Assembly (NCBI GenBank): GCA_900542565.1
Contig: UQOC01000026.1
Span: 1-29,787 of the forward strand
Length of the DNA: 29,787 nucleotides
Direction of reading: 5' to 3'
Source of the DNA: an uncultured Eubacteriales bacterium
GTDB lineage: Bacteria > Bacillota > Clostridia > Peptostreptococcales > Anaerovoracaceae
The stretch's first letter is position 1. Each line of letters starts with the position of its first letter. The notes under the pieces are model-generated. The model did not search any database, was not told the origin of the DNA, and saw only the letters and a program-made list of their open reading frames with translations. Made by a program: the position numbers and the translations under genes. This document shows, in pieces, positions 1-7,750 of this stretch.

Positions 1-10
1 TTATCTTTCA

Positions 11-48
11 TCTGGAACTTACTTTTTCTTCTGGAAGTTAGTTTTTCA
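11..48. repeat. Tandem pair of imperfect 19-bp direct repeats
   Basis: Two adjacent 19-base units (11-29 and 30-48) match at all but three positions; both begin TCTGGAA and contain a run of five T. They lie in an AT-rich stretch (1-159) with no credible gene. They could be paired operator half-sites for a gene left of the window or simple slippage repeats. The rest of 49-159 holds only AT-rich sequence. Confidence 0.5.
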
Positions 49-159
49 TTTTACCCAATAATCTTATTCTGCTTCATTTCTTTTATTTTACCATAACATT
101 GTTAAAGGGAAAATACTTTCCATAAAAGTATTAAAATTAACAAGTTATCAGGGTTTACA

Positions 160-202
160 GGCTCATGGGCCGCCAGTGCCAGCTGCCCATGGGCCCTTTT
201 TT
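160..202. terminator. Hairpin at the end of the sirtuin-surE operon
   Basis: An 11-bp stem with one G-U pair joins 160-170 and 185-195, with a 14-base loop. On the plus strand it is followed by six T (197-202), as in a rho-independent terminator. It begins immediately beyond the stop codon of the minus-strand DUF2156 gene, so it is also the likely 3' end of that operon, although there is no U tract in that direction. Confidence 0.6.
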
Positions 203-1151
203 ATCTCTTGAACACGGCCGTATATTTTTCGCCCATCTTTACCGGTTTATATGACAGCTTTGTCTGACGGAGATTTTCCAGACCCATGTCTTCCTCTCTG
301 TTCACATATATCGTCTCCTGCGGCAGCCGCCTGCAGAATTCGTTGTTGATCGCCTGGTACAGTCCTCTTATCCTGTCGTCGGCTTTTTCCACATGGACAA
401 GAACGGTTTCCCTGCTGTTTGTCTTTGCGAACTCGCCTAAAGTTACAGCTTCTATCTTGCCATTTATCCTTATGATACCCGAAAGCAGCCCCTTTCCCAC
501 AAAGGTGAGCAGTTCTCCGATGGCTTCTGTCTCAAGTTCCAGGATCTCTTTCCACTCTTTTGGAGTTTCACCCAGCTTGTACTCATTTTTGCTGCGGATG
601 TAATCCATTATCTCAGGAACCATCTGCGGGGTGGCTTCTTCATAGACAAACTCATAATTACGCAGAAAATAGTTGAGGTGGTTCTTTTTCTGGTGGTATT
701 TGCGGCCGCTGAGGTTTATCAAGTCTTCTTTGAGATAAATATAGTCGTCATCGTCTCTTTCGTGCCTGACCTCCACATCATCGCCAAAGGCTTCTTTAAG
801 CACAGGTACAAGAGTCCCCGGTATGAGGCCCATCTCCGGCCTTTTTCCTTTTTTTACAAAGATCTCCTCGGCCTGCTTCAATGTCTGTCTGACTTTTTCC
901 GGTTCGTATGTGCCGCTGGCAGTCAGCGGGAAGGACATGAAATATTCTTTTTCTTCAGTTTCGAGAGTCCCAAGCCCGGCAATGCATAGATAATCACCTA
1001 TGACCTGCCAGCTCAGATCGTGAGTATTGCGCCATATATAATTGGCTACCAATGTATGGCTTGATGACTGGTAATCATATCCATCAAAATAGCTGTTGAG
1101 CAGTTCTATATCCTTTTGGCTTAAATTATCAAAACTTCTCTCAAAAATCAT
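201..1151 (-). CDS. DUF2156 (phosphatidylglycerol lysyltransferase C-terminal domain-like) protein
   Basis: This 316-residue protein has the overall pattern of the DUF2156 family, a double GNAT-like fold also found at the C-terminus of MprF lysyltransferases. The segment around residues 150-165 (GRKYHQKKNHLNYF) and a late VNREEDMGLENLRQ block are typical of the family. No membrane segments are present, so it is a free cytosolic acyl- or aminoacyl-transferase-like protein, and its substrate is unknown. It is the last gene of a four-gene operon, six bases after the isochorismatase stop and in the same reading frame as it. No Shine-Dalgarno sequence precedes its ATG, so translation probably depends on reinitiation after the upstream gene. 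The family assignment is recognised from sequence; the function is not known. Confidence 0.8.
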   Translation of the reverse strand: MIFERSFDNLSQKDIELLNSYFDGYDYQSSSHTLVANYIWRNTHDLSWQVIGDYLCIAGLGTLETEEKEYFMSFPLTASGTYEPEKVRQTLKQAEEIFVKKGKRPEMGLIPGTLVPVLKEAFGDDVEVRHERDDDDYIYLKEDLINLSGRKYHQKKNHLNYFLRNYEFVYEEATPQMVPEIMDYIRSKNEYKLGETPKEWKEILELETEAIGELLTFVGKGLLSGIIRINGKIEAVTLGEFAKTNSRETVLVHVEKADDRIRGLYQAINNEFCRRLPQETIYVNREEDMGLENLRQTKLSYKPVKMGEKYTAVFKR

Positions 1152-1157
1152 ACGGTT

Positions 1158-1712
1158 TTATTTGACTATGGCTGAAATAGCTTTAAATTCAGCTTCTTTT
1201 GCTCCTTTCAGTATTTCGTACAGGATGCTTTCCGCACTGGTAACGACAGCCCCTGCCTGAGAAAGCCGCATAAGCGAAAGACTGTGGTTCATCTCGCTGC
1301 GGGAACCGCAGCAGTCAGCAGCCAGTACCACCCTGTATCCTGCCTGGATCAGATCCAGTGCAGTCTGTTCCACACATATATGTGTCTCTATGCCTGCGAT
1401 CACAACAGTTTTCTTTGCTGCGCTTTCCAGTTTTTCTTTGAATTCTTCAAGTCCCATAGCACTGAAAGTTGACTTGTCCAAAGGCTCAAACTCACCGAGA
1501 GCTTCAGCCACCGGCCCTATGGTCTGTCCCAGCCCTTTTGCATACTGTGTCGTCACCAGTTTGGGTATGTCAAACACATCAAGGCCTTTTGCCAATTTTA
1601 TGATGTTCCTTTCGATCATATCTTTGCCGTTCATGGCCGGCAGAAGTTTTTCCTGATAGTCGATGGCCACGAAGATCAGGTCGTCTTTTTGCAGTCTGAT
1701 GATTTCCTTCAT
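1158..1712 (-). CDS. Isochorismatase-family cysteine hydrolase (YcaC-like)
   Basis: The protein is a single isochorismatase/nicotinamidase-fold domain of 184 residues. The catalytic triad of the family is visible as Asp18 (VAIDYQ), Lys80 (PLDKSTFSA) and Cys113 (GIETHICVEQTA), and the cis-peptide region before the cysteine is normal. The family hydrolyses amide or enol-ether bonds; this YcaC-like subgroup has no settled substrate. I chose the second Met at 1710-1712 because GGGAG sits eight bases upstream and its ATG overlaps the surE stop as ATGA. A longer reading from 1727 would start inside that ribosome binding site. The association with SurE and a sirtuin hints at nucleotide or NAD-related housekeeping, which is inference only. 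Confidence 0.88.
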   Translation of the reverse strand: MKEIIRLQKDDLIFVAIDYQEKLLPAMNGKDMIERNIIKLAKGLDVFDIPKLVTTQYAKGLGQTIGPVAEALGEFEPLDKSTFSAMGLEEFKEKLESAAKKTVVIAGIETHICVEQTALDLIQAGYRVVLAADCCGSRSEMNHSLSLMRLSQAGAVVTSAESILYEILKGAKEAEFKAISAIVK

Positions 1713-2473
1713 ATTTTCAGCTCCCATTCTTTTATTTTTTCAAGTCCATCATGATCATTCAGGTCGTATCTGACGGCAGCTATTGTCGCATAGCCTTCTC
1801 TGATCAGTTTTACATCGGTCTCGTTTGTCCATGATCCTGATTCAGATGGAGTCCCTCTGTACTGGTATGTCCTTATGTCTCCCTTTCTGTCCACTTCCTC
1901 GAACCACTGGTCATATTCCACAGAGCCGAGTATTGCGGGCCTGACGCCTTTTATATTTTCAGCGGGGATATCAGGAGTATTTATACTCACCACCCATCGC
2001 CGTCCTTTCATACCAACCGCATATGGCAATACCTGTGCGGCAAGTTTACATGCACCTTCAAAGTGGGTGGCGCCATGGCTGTTGACAGAGACGGCCACCG
2101 CCGGAAGGCCGGCCATCATTCCCTCCGCTGCTGCTGAAACAGTACCGGAGTACATGGTATCTGTGCCCAGGTTCCCGCCGTGGTTTATGCCGGCATAGAC
2201 AATATCCATATCAATGCCTTCCCTCTTAAAAAGATCTATCCCGAGCTTGACACAGTCAGCCGGCGTCCCGTCACATTCAAATGCCATTTTGGCCCCTTCA
2301 AAGTCGACTTTTTTGACCGAGATCTGGCCGTTCACGCTGAGGGCATGGCTGCTGGCGCTCCGCTGAGTATGGGGCGCCACCACATATACATCACCCAGTT
2401 CTTTCATGGTCCTCACAAGAGCTCTGATGCCCTCTGTGCCTATTCCATCGTCGTTTGATATCAGTATGTTCAT
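1709..2473 (-). CDS. surE: 5'/3'-nucleotidase SurE
   Basis: SurE is a metal-dependent phosphatase that removes phosphate from nucleoside monophosphates in the cytosol. The 254-residue length is normal. The N-terminal metal site is clear: Asn7-Asp8-Asp9-Gly10, Ser39 in the RSASSHALS block, and the GINHGGNLGTDTMYSGTV motif that carries the fourth ligand. The start codon lies one base beyond the stop of the sirtuin gene, and the 3' end overlaps the isochorismatase gene by ATGA, so the genes are translationally coupled. Surplus, stationary-phase or repair roles are described for the family; nothing in the sequence selects among them. Confidence 0.96.
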   Translation of the reverse strand: MNILISNDDGIGTEGIRALVRTMKELGDVYVVAPHTQRSASSHALSVNGQISVKKVDFEGAKMAFECDGTPADCVKLGIDLFKREGIDMDIVYAGINHGGNLGTDTMYSGTVSAAAEGMMAGLPAVAVSVNSHGATHFEGACKLAAQVLPYAVGMKGRRWVVSINTPDIPAENIKGVRPAILGSVEYDQWFEEVDRKGDIRTYQYRGTPSESGSWTNETDVKLIREGYATIAAVRYDLNDHDGLEKIKEWELKI

Positions 2474-2474
2474 G

Positions 2475-3200
2475 CTAAAATTCCAAAACCTTTCCTATGC
2501 TGTCATTTATTACCAGATCCGCCCGGCTGTCGTACGGGGTCGGCTGTTTGTTTATCAATACTAAATTATTACCCGAAAAATATCGTATCAAACCTGCCGC
2601 CGGATATACGACAAGCGATGTCCCTCCTACTATGAGGGTGTCTGCCCTCTGTATGGCCGTGACTGCGCCTGTGATACAGTCTTCATCCAGGACTTCTTCA
2701 TATAGTACCACATCAGGCTTTATCACTCCGCCGCAGGCATCACACCTTGGGATACCATCCCGGCAGTTTGTATCGTCCATGATGTAGGCAGTATCAAAAA
2801 ATTTGCCGCAGTCCATGCAGTAATTCCTGTTGACGCTGCCATGAAGTTCAAACACAGTTTTGCTGCCGGCTTTCTGATGCAGGCCGTCTATATTCTGGGT
2901 TACGATCGCCTTCAGTTTTCCCTGCTCTTCCAGCCTGGCAAGCGCCAAATGGGCCTTGTTGGGCATGGCGTCCGGATATATGAGATTTTTCCTGTAGTAT
3001 TCAAAGAAAGTTTTCATGTGCCGCATAAAAAAGGAATGGGACAGCATTTCTTCAGGAGAAAGCCCGAATTGCTGTTTTGCATTATACAATCCCTGTTCTG
3101 ACCGAAAGTCCGGAATATTGCTTTCTGTGGATACGCCTGCTCCTCCGAAGAAAACTATGTTATCTGAATTGTCTATTATCTTCTTCAGTCTTTCATCCAT
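2475..3200 (-). CDS. cobB: NAD-dependent protein deacylase, sirtuin family
   Basis: This is a complete bacterial Sir2 protein of 241 residues. The NAD-binding motif GGAGVSTESNIPDFRS lies at residues 19-34, TQNIDGLHQKAG follows at 101-112, the catalytic histidine is His120 in ELHGS, and the structural zinc is held by Cys128, Cys131, Cys153 and Cys156. The late GGTSLVVYPAAGL motif completes the nucleotide pocket. It removes acetyl or other acyl groups from lysine, producing nicotinamide and O-acyl-ADP-ribose. It is the first gene of its operon, with an AAGGAGGC ribosome binding site and an extended -10 promoter upstream. Whether it prefers acetyl or longer acyl groups cannot be read with confidence. 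Confidence 0.95.
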   Translation of the reverse strand: MDERLKKIIDNSDNIVFFGGAGVSTESNIPDFRSEQGLYNAKQQFGLSPEEMLSHSFFMRHMKTFFEYYRKNLIYPDAMPNKAHLALARLEEQGKLKAIVTQNIDGLHQKAGSKTVFELHGSVNRNYCMDCGKFFDTAYIMDDTNCRDGIPRCDACGGVIKPDVVLYEEVLDEDCITGAVTAIQRADTLIVGGTSLVVYPAAGLIRYFSGNNLVLINKQPTPYDSRADLVINDSIGKVLEF

Positions 3201-3329
3201 ATATAAGCCTCCTTGTTGATGTATATCAGAGCCTGCGGCGGGACAGCTTTCTGCGGCAGACGGCCGCGGGACGGTACGCTCTCTGCGTTTCCCGGTCCAT
3301 TCCCTGCGCCGTCAGGCGTTATTATCCTC

Positions 3330-3359
3330 TTGTGTTCATTATAACACCTATGGTAAAAT
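3330..3359 (+). promoter_or_regulatory. Sigma-A type promoter of the patatin gene
   Basis: TTGTGT at 3330-3335 and TAAAAT at 3354-3359 are separated by 18 bases. The start codon at 3393 follows about 27 bases after the likely transcription start, with GAGAGGA as ribosome binding site. Confidence 0.6.
3338..3346 (-). promoter_or_regulatory. Extended -10 promoter of the sirtuin operon
   Basis: On the minus strand the sequence reads TGTTATAAT, a perfect extended -10 element, about 140 bases upstream of the sirtuin start. No good -35 is present, as is usual for extended -10 promoters. It lies inside the spacer of the plus-strand patatin promoter, so the two promoters overlap and should interfere with each other. 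Confidence 0.6.
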
Positions 3360-3392
3360 TTTGGTAGGATTTTAAGTGAGAGGAATCATCAT

Positions 3393-4535
3393 ATGAGCAA
3401 CAAAAAGGAAAAAATCGCCCTTGTCCTCAGCGGAGGCGGTTCCCGCGGCGCATATGAAGCCGGCGTATGGCAGGCGCTGACAGAACTGGGCATCGACATT
3501 GACATCGTCACCGGCGCTTCCGTAGGCGCCATCAACGGAGCCATGGTCTGTCAGGGCGATCTCGACCTGACTGTCAGCCTCTGGCGGGAGATAGAAACCC
3601 ATATGATATTTGATGTCCCCAAAGACAGCCAGCCAATAGACTATGCAAAAGAAATCATCATCAACGGAGGCGCCGGCGTATCAGGGCTTAAAGAACTGCT
3701 CGAAAAATACATCGACGAAGAAAAGATCCGCCGCTCACCTGTGGAATACGGGCTCGTAATAGTAGAACGCTCCAATCTGAAGCCTCATTACTTTTTTAAA
3801 AAGGACATTCCCAAAGGCCGTCTGGTAGATTACATTCTTGCCAGTTCTTCGGTATTTCCGGCGATCCATCCTTATGAGATAGACGAAGTAGAATATATTG
3901 ACGGCGGATATGCAGATGTGCTGCCCATCGGACTTGCCCTCAAAAAAAATCCGGCAAAAGTCATCGCAGTCAAGCTCAATGCAATAGGTATACTGCGCTA
4001 CGATGCGATCAGGAAAACCCGTCACCTTAAGACCATTGAATCCGCCTGGAACCTTGGCAGCACGCTTGTCTTTGATCCAAGAAATTCACGCAGGATAATG
4101 CAGCTGGGATATCTGGACACCATGAAAGCGTTCAAGATATTGGACGGCAAGTATTTCACTTTCGCCAAAAGGGACTTTTCAAAATGGGATCTGATGCTGG
4201 CTGATGCCTGCGCCCACATCCTCGGCCTTGATCCTACCATCATCTATTCAAAAGCATCGTTTATACCCCGCATCGCCCAGGCCGTAGAAGATTCCAGAAA
4301 AGAAGTTGACGAAGCATTTGAAGCTTTCAAGAAGATAAAGATACGACATGTCCATGTCGCAGAAGTTATCCAGGATATCAAATCTTTGACCAGTCCAAGG
4401 GCAATGTGCCTTATCATAGCTGAGAACCTCAAAGAAAGAGGACTCGACAGCATGTACATGAGCCGCACAGCTTTGACCCTCATACCGGAACAGGTAAATG
4501 CTGCGCGCTTTCTCGTTAAAAATAACCTCATATAA
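3393..4535 (+). CDS. Patatin-like phospholipase
   Basis: The N-terminal half is a patatin domain with a Ser-Asp dyad. The oxyanion hole GGGSRG is at residues 14-19, the nucleophile is Ser43 in GASVG, and the partner is Asp170 in DGGYADVLP. The family hydrolyses acyl esters of phospholipids or neutral lipids. No signal peptide or membrane segment is present, so it acts in the cytosol or at the inner membrane face. The C-terminal half (about residues 200-380) is family-typical and not assigned. Unlike RssA/YlbK-type proteins of about 300 residues, this one has about 80 additional residues ending in a hydrophobic, Arg-containing helix. It is monocistronic between a promoter and a strong terminator. 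Confidence 0.92.
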   Translation: MSNKKEKIALVLSGGGSRGAYEAGVWQALTELGIDIDIVTGASVGAINGAMVCQGDLDLTVSLWREIETHMIFDVPKDSQPIDYAKEIIINGGAGVSGLKELLEKYIDEEKIRRSPVEYGLVIVERSNLKPHYFFKKDIPKGRLVDYILASSSVFPAIHPYEIDEVEYIDGGYADVLPIGLALKKNPAKVIAVKLNAIGILRYDAIRKTRHLKTIESAWNLGSTLVFDPRNSRRIMQLGYLDTMKAFKILDGKYFTFAKRDFSKWDLMLADACAHILGLDPTIIYSKASFIPRIAQAVEDSRKEVDEAFEAFKKIKIRHVHVAEVIQDIKSLTSPRAMCLIIAENLKERGLDSMYMSRTALTLIPEQVNAARFLVKNNLI

Positions 4536-4560
4536 AAAAGCCCGCTCTCCGGGCTTTTTT
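4534..4560. terminator. Bidirectional rho-independent terminator
   Basis: An 11-bp perfect stem (4534-4544 with 4550-4560) has a five-base loop, with A6 on one side and T6 on the other. It serves the patatin gene on the plus strand and the converging ECF gene on the minus strand. The patatin stop codon overlaps the left arm. Confidence 0.93.
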
Positions 4561-4579
4561 CAGTTCTTTATCTTTTCCC

Positions 4580-5140
4580 TTATTTTATCTCATCTACCCT
4601 GTAAGCAAACAGCTTTGCCGCAGGAGTCTTATACAGCGCCATGGCCAGTATGGTTGCCAGGACCAGTCCGACCACAAACTGTATCACATTGAAAGGGGCT
4701 CCCAGTATCCCGGTCATCATGTTTCCCGCAAGGATCCCGTCCACGGCCGCATAGCCTATGACCATTTCAATACCTGCGACCACCATGCCGGCCAGTTCCG
4801 CCACCGGGACAGATCCGATCCGTCTGTGATGTTTGTTTTTCTTTATCGCCCTTTCAATAAAAGCTCCCATGATAAAAGCCATCAGGCCTTTTATCATAAA
4901 TGTCCATATGGCATATGCAGCATATCCTCCAAGCAGATCAGCCAGGGCTGAACCGAGACCTGCTGCCGCCGCCCCGCCTTTTTTGCCCAGCACCAGTACA
5001 GACAAAAATATCATCGTGTCACCCAGATGGATATAGCCCTGTGTGAACGGGCTGGGTATCCTTATCATATAAGTTGCAAGCAGCACCAGACATGCCATGA
5101 GCGCTGTCAGGACAAGCCTGCCGGTTTTATCGTTGGTCAT
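4580..5140 (-). CDS. ECF transporter S component, probably for a vitamin B6 compound
   Basis: This integral membrane protein of 186 residues has about six hydrophobic helices and the S-component pattern of energy-coupling factor importers, with an early HLGDTMIFL and a GKKGGAAAAGLGSALADLLGGY loop. S components bind the vitamin and dock with shared EcfA-EcfA'-T modules encoded elsewhere. I chose the third Met (5138-5140), where AAAGGA lies eight bases upstream, over two Mets up to 30 bases earlier. The gene is divergent from a MocR regulator, a family whose best known member PdxR controls B6 genes, so pyridoxine or pyridoxal uptake is the best guess. Riboflavin, thiamine-precursor or queuosine substrates are not excluded. 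No riboswitch is visible in the leader. Confidence 0.85.
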   Translation of the reverse strand: MTNDKTGRLVLTALMACLVLLATYMIRIPSPFTQGYIHLGDTMIFLSVLVLGKKGGAAAAGLGSALADLLGGYAAYAIWTFMIKGLMAFIMGAFIERAIKKNKHHRRIGSVPVAELAGMVVAGIEMVIGYAAVDGILAGNMMTGILGAPFNVIQFVVGLVLATILAMALYKTPAAKLFAYRVDEIK

Positions 5141-5174
5141 ATTTGAATTCCTTTCTGTCATATTATTCATATCA

Positions 5175-5203
5175 TTGCTTTTCTTCTCTCACAGTATTAT
5201 AAT
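5175..5203 (+). promoter_or_regulatory. Promoter of the MocR regulator in the divergent region
   Basis: TTGCTT (5175-5180) and TATAAT (5198-5203) are separated by exactly 17 bases. The -10 is part of a TATTATAATA palindrome, so a minus-strand TATAAT for the ECF gene overlaps it, though its -35 is poor. Downstream, 5204-5260 is strongly AT-rich with two ACTA(A/T)AAA copies 11 bases apart that could be regulator half-sites. Confidence 0.6.
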
Positions 5204-5276
5204 ACCACTAAAATGTAACTATAAAAATACGCAATAATATTTATTTTTACATATACAGTTTGGAGGAAAATAGCTT

Positions 5277-6665
5277 ATGAAACCAATTATGATCGAATTT
5301 ATCAACAATTCTTCTGAACCTCTTTATATACAGTTATATAAAAATATCCGTGATGCCATCCTGTCAGGCGACATAGCCAAGGGCGAAAAACTCCCTTCCC
5401 TGCGCAGCCTTTCCAAAAGTCTTTCCGTAAGCATGACTACCACTCAGCTTGCCTATGACCAGCTTCTTGTGGAAGGATACATCATCAGTAAACCTCAGTC
5501 CGGATATTATGCAGCCGATGTTTTTTCTGCCGGCGATGACCGGGATATGCAAAAGATCATGGCCCCGCTGCCGGAAAGCGTTCTGGCCGATCCCGACCAG
5601 CCTCCTTATATATGCGATCCCGACTGCTTCGATTTCAACAAATGGAAAAAATGCAGCTCCAAGATCTTCAACGAGCATTGGGGCCTGCTGCTCTATGGCA
5701 GCGATCCGCAGGGAGAGGGCGCCCTCCGCCACGAAATAGCCAAATATGTATATACATCCCGCGGCGTTACATGTTCACCGGGGCAGATCATCATAGGTGC
5801 AGGCACTCAGCAGATAACGGGCCAGCTCTGCCGCATACTTCCAAAGATGGATATAAACCATGTTTCTGTGGAAAGTCCCGGATATCTGCCTGTCCAGAAC
5901 TCTTTTCGGGACAGCGGCTTTTCCATTTCTCACATTTCTGTCGGCAGCGATGGCATAGAGATCGAAAGGCTGCCTGTCAACATATCTACAGCCGTATATG
6001 TGAGCCCATCCAACCAGTTCCCTACCGGAGCAGTAATGCCGGTGGGCCGCCGCCGCCAGCTTCTAAGGTGGGCTTCCGACAACGACAGTATCATAATCGA
6101 GGACGACTATGACAGCGAGCTGAGATATTTCGGCAGGCCTGTCCCTGCCCTCCGCAGTCTTGACAACGAAGGCCGGGTCGTCTACCTGGGGTCTTTTTCT
6201 TCTACGCTTTTTCCGGCCATCAAGATCTCGTACATGATCCTGCCGCCGTCCATGGCAGAAATTTTTTCCCGTACAAAAGGCGACTATGCCCAGACATGTT
6301 CCAAGGCTGAGCAGCTCACTCTGGCGCTTTTCATGGAAGAAGGGTATTATTATACCGGCATACGCAAGCTGCGCAATCTGTATTCCCAAAAACTTTCTCT
6401 GACTCTGGAAGCATTTGCAAAATACGGCGATGAAAGGGTTATGCCGGTCAATACCCATTCGGGGATCAATCTCATAATAAACTTTGCCACAGAAAAAACG
6501 GCCGATGAACTCTGCGATCTGGCAAAGTCCGCCGGCCTGCACATGGTGCCTTTTTCCCGCATAACCGAAAGTCATGCGGCTTCTCTGATATTCTATTACA
6601 GCAAGCTGCCGGTGAAGATGATCGACCCGCAGGTCGGCCGTTTCTTAGCTTTGCTCAAAAGCTAA
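5277..6665 (+). CDS. MocR/GabR-type regulator: GntR winged helix fused to an aminotransferase-like domain
   Basis: Residues 10-80 form a GntR winged helix (PLYIQLYKNIRDAILSG, LPSLRSLSKSLSVS, GYYAAD). Residues 115-460 form a fold-type I aminotransferase domain used in this family as a PLP sensor. The substrate-pocket motif YVSPSNQFPTGAVMP and the pyridine-binding IIEDDYDSELRYFG are intact. At the position of the PLP Schiff-base lysine, however, the sequence is GSFSSTLFPAIKISYM, with Ser309 where GabR and PdxR have Lys. It therefore probably binds its ligand non-covalently or has lost PLP chemistry. It is divergent from the ECF transporter, and GGAGG lies ten bases before the ATG. Its 3' end overlaps apbE by 21 bases, tail to tail. 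Confidence 0.92.
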   Translation: MKPIMIEFINNSSEPLYIQLYKNIRDAILSGDIAKGEKLPSLRSLSKSLSVSMTTTQLAYDQLLVEGYIISKPQSGYYAADVFSAGDDRDMQKIMAPLPESVLADPDQPPYICDPDCFDFNKWKKCSSKIFNEHWGLLLYGSDPQGEGALRHEIAKYVYTSRGVTCSPGQIIIGAGTQQITGQLCRILPKMDINHVSVESPGYLPVQNSFRDSGFSISHISVGSDGIEIERLPVNISTAVYVSPSNQFPTGAVMPVGRRRQLLRWASDNDSIIIEDDYDSELRYFGRPVPALRSLDNEGRVVYLGSFSSTLFPAIKISYMILPPSMAEIFSRTKGDYAQTCSKAEQLTLALFMEEGYYYTGIRKLRNLYSQKLSLTLEAFAKYGDERVMPVNTHSGINLIINFATEKTADELCDLAKSAGLHMVPFSRITESHAASLIFYYSKLPVKMIDPQVGRFLALLKS

Positions 6666-7724
6666 ACTGTCGTCTGAAAGTGTGATCTGTCCTTCTGTAT
6701 CGATAAAAACAGCCTCTATCCCATCCATGGAATGTATGAGTTCCATTCCTTTTTCTGTGCCCAGTGTCAGGCAGGTGGTGCTCAGCCCGTCGCAGTCTAC
6801 CGATCTGCCCTTGTCTGCTATTATGGTCACCGAAAGCACATCAGTGTCGAAAGGATAGCCTGTCTCCGGATCCAGTATATGGTGATACCTTATCCCGTCT
6901 GCTTCAAAATATCTTTCATATGTGCCTGATGTGACAACTGTCTTGTCGCTGCACCTCAGCACGCCTGCCAGATCTCCGCTGTCAGACTGGGGATCCCTTA
7001 TGCCTATGGAAAAATCATCCCCCTGGCTGTCTGTCATTGACACACCTTTTTCTCCTATGACCACGATATTTCCTCCAAGGGATATCACTGCGCTGGTCAC
7101 GCCCTGTTCTTCCATATAGTCTCCTACCCGGTCGGCCACATATCCCTTGGCTATGCCGCCCAGATCTATCTCAGCCTGCGGATCGGCCAGCCTGACCGTA
7201 TTTCCCTGTATGATTATCTGCTCATAGTCCACATGGCTCACGGCCTGTTCTATTTCATTTTCATCCGGCACATGTCCTGTCTTTTCTCCGGCTTCATCCT
7301 GCTCATGGAAATCCCACAGATCAGTGACCTGCCCTATGGTGATGTCAAAATTTCCTCCGGAGATCCTGCCGTATTCCATTCCCTTTTCAATGACTTCAAT
7401 GGTTGTCTCATCAACCTCTACCGCCTCTCCGGCAGCGTGGTTTATACGGTATATCTCACTGCCTTCAATGGTCTTGCTCAGCCGTTTTTCATACTCGTCA
7501 CACAGCTTGAACGCGCCTGTGATGACGGAAAGCGCTTTCTGCTCCTGTTCCTCCGACCCCATATCCTCGGTACCTGTCATTGAGTATATGGTTATCTGAC
7601 AGACGGTATCCATATAAAATCCGGTCTTGGTCACTCCCTGATAATTATTCTGCTGGGATTTGCACCCAAGCTGTGGTATAATCAATACAGTGACAAGTAA
7701 GATCACAGTAAATATTTTCTTCAT
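6645..7724 (-). CDS. apbE: FAD:protein FMN transferase, ApbE family lipoprotein
   Basis: ApbE transfers FMN from FAD to a threonine of target redox proteins outside the membrane. The 359-residue product begins with a lipoprotein signal peptide (hydrophobic residues 5-19, lipobox ending LGC, Cys21). The family blocks are present: YMDTVCQITIYS, a DLGGIAKGYVADRVG motif, SAVISLGGNIVVIGEKG, and the metal-binding VTSGTYERYFEADGIRYHHILDPETGYP region. Obvious targets lie 5-8 kb away, the RnfG and RnfD proteins with (S/T)xAT sites; it could also serve flavoproteins outside the window. The ATG has AAAGGA upstream and sits 26 bases from the divergent NusG_II gene. The tail overlaps the convergent MocR gene. 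Confidence 0.95.
   Translation of the reverse strand: MKKIFTVILLVTVLIIPQLGCKSQQNNYQGVTKTGFYMDTVCQITIYSMTGTEDMGSEEQEQKALSVITGAFKLCDEYEKRLSKTIEGSEIYRINHAAGEAVEVDETTIEVIEKGMEYGRISGGNFDITIGQVTDLWDFHEQDEAGEKTGHVPDENEIEQAVSHVDYEQIIIQGNTVRLADPQAEIDLGGIAKGYVADRVGDYMEEQGVTSAVISLGGNIVVIGEKGVSMTDSQGDDFSIGIRDPQSDSGDLAGVLRCSDKTVVTSGTYERYFEADGIRYHHILDPETGYPFDTDVLSVTIIADKGRSVDCDGLSTTCLTLGTEKGMELIHSMDGIEAVFIDTEGQITLSDDSLAFEQS
7674..7682 (+). promoter_or_regulatory. Extended -10 promoter for the NusG_II-Gx-EFR1 operon
   Basis: The plus strand reads TGGTATAAT, a perfect extended -10, placing the transcription start near 7689 and giving a leader of about 60 bases. It lies inside the signal-peptide-coding end of apbE on the opposite strand, so the two genes' 5' transcripts overlap. 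Confidence 0.6.
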
Positions 7725-7750
7725 AATAATCCTTTCGTTTGGAGTTCAAG

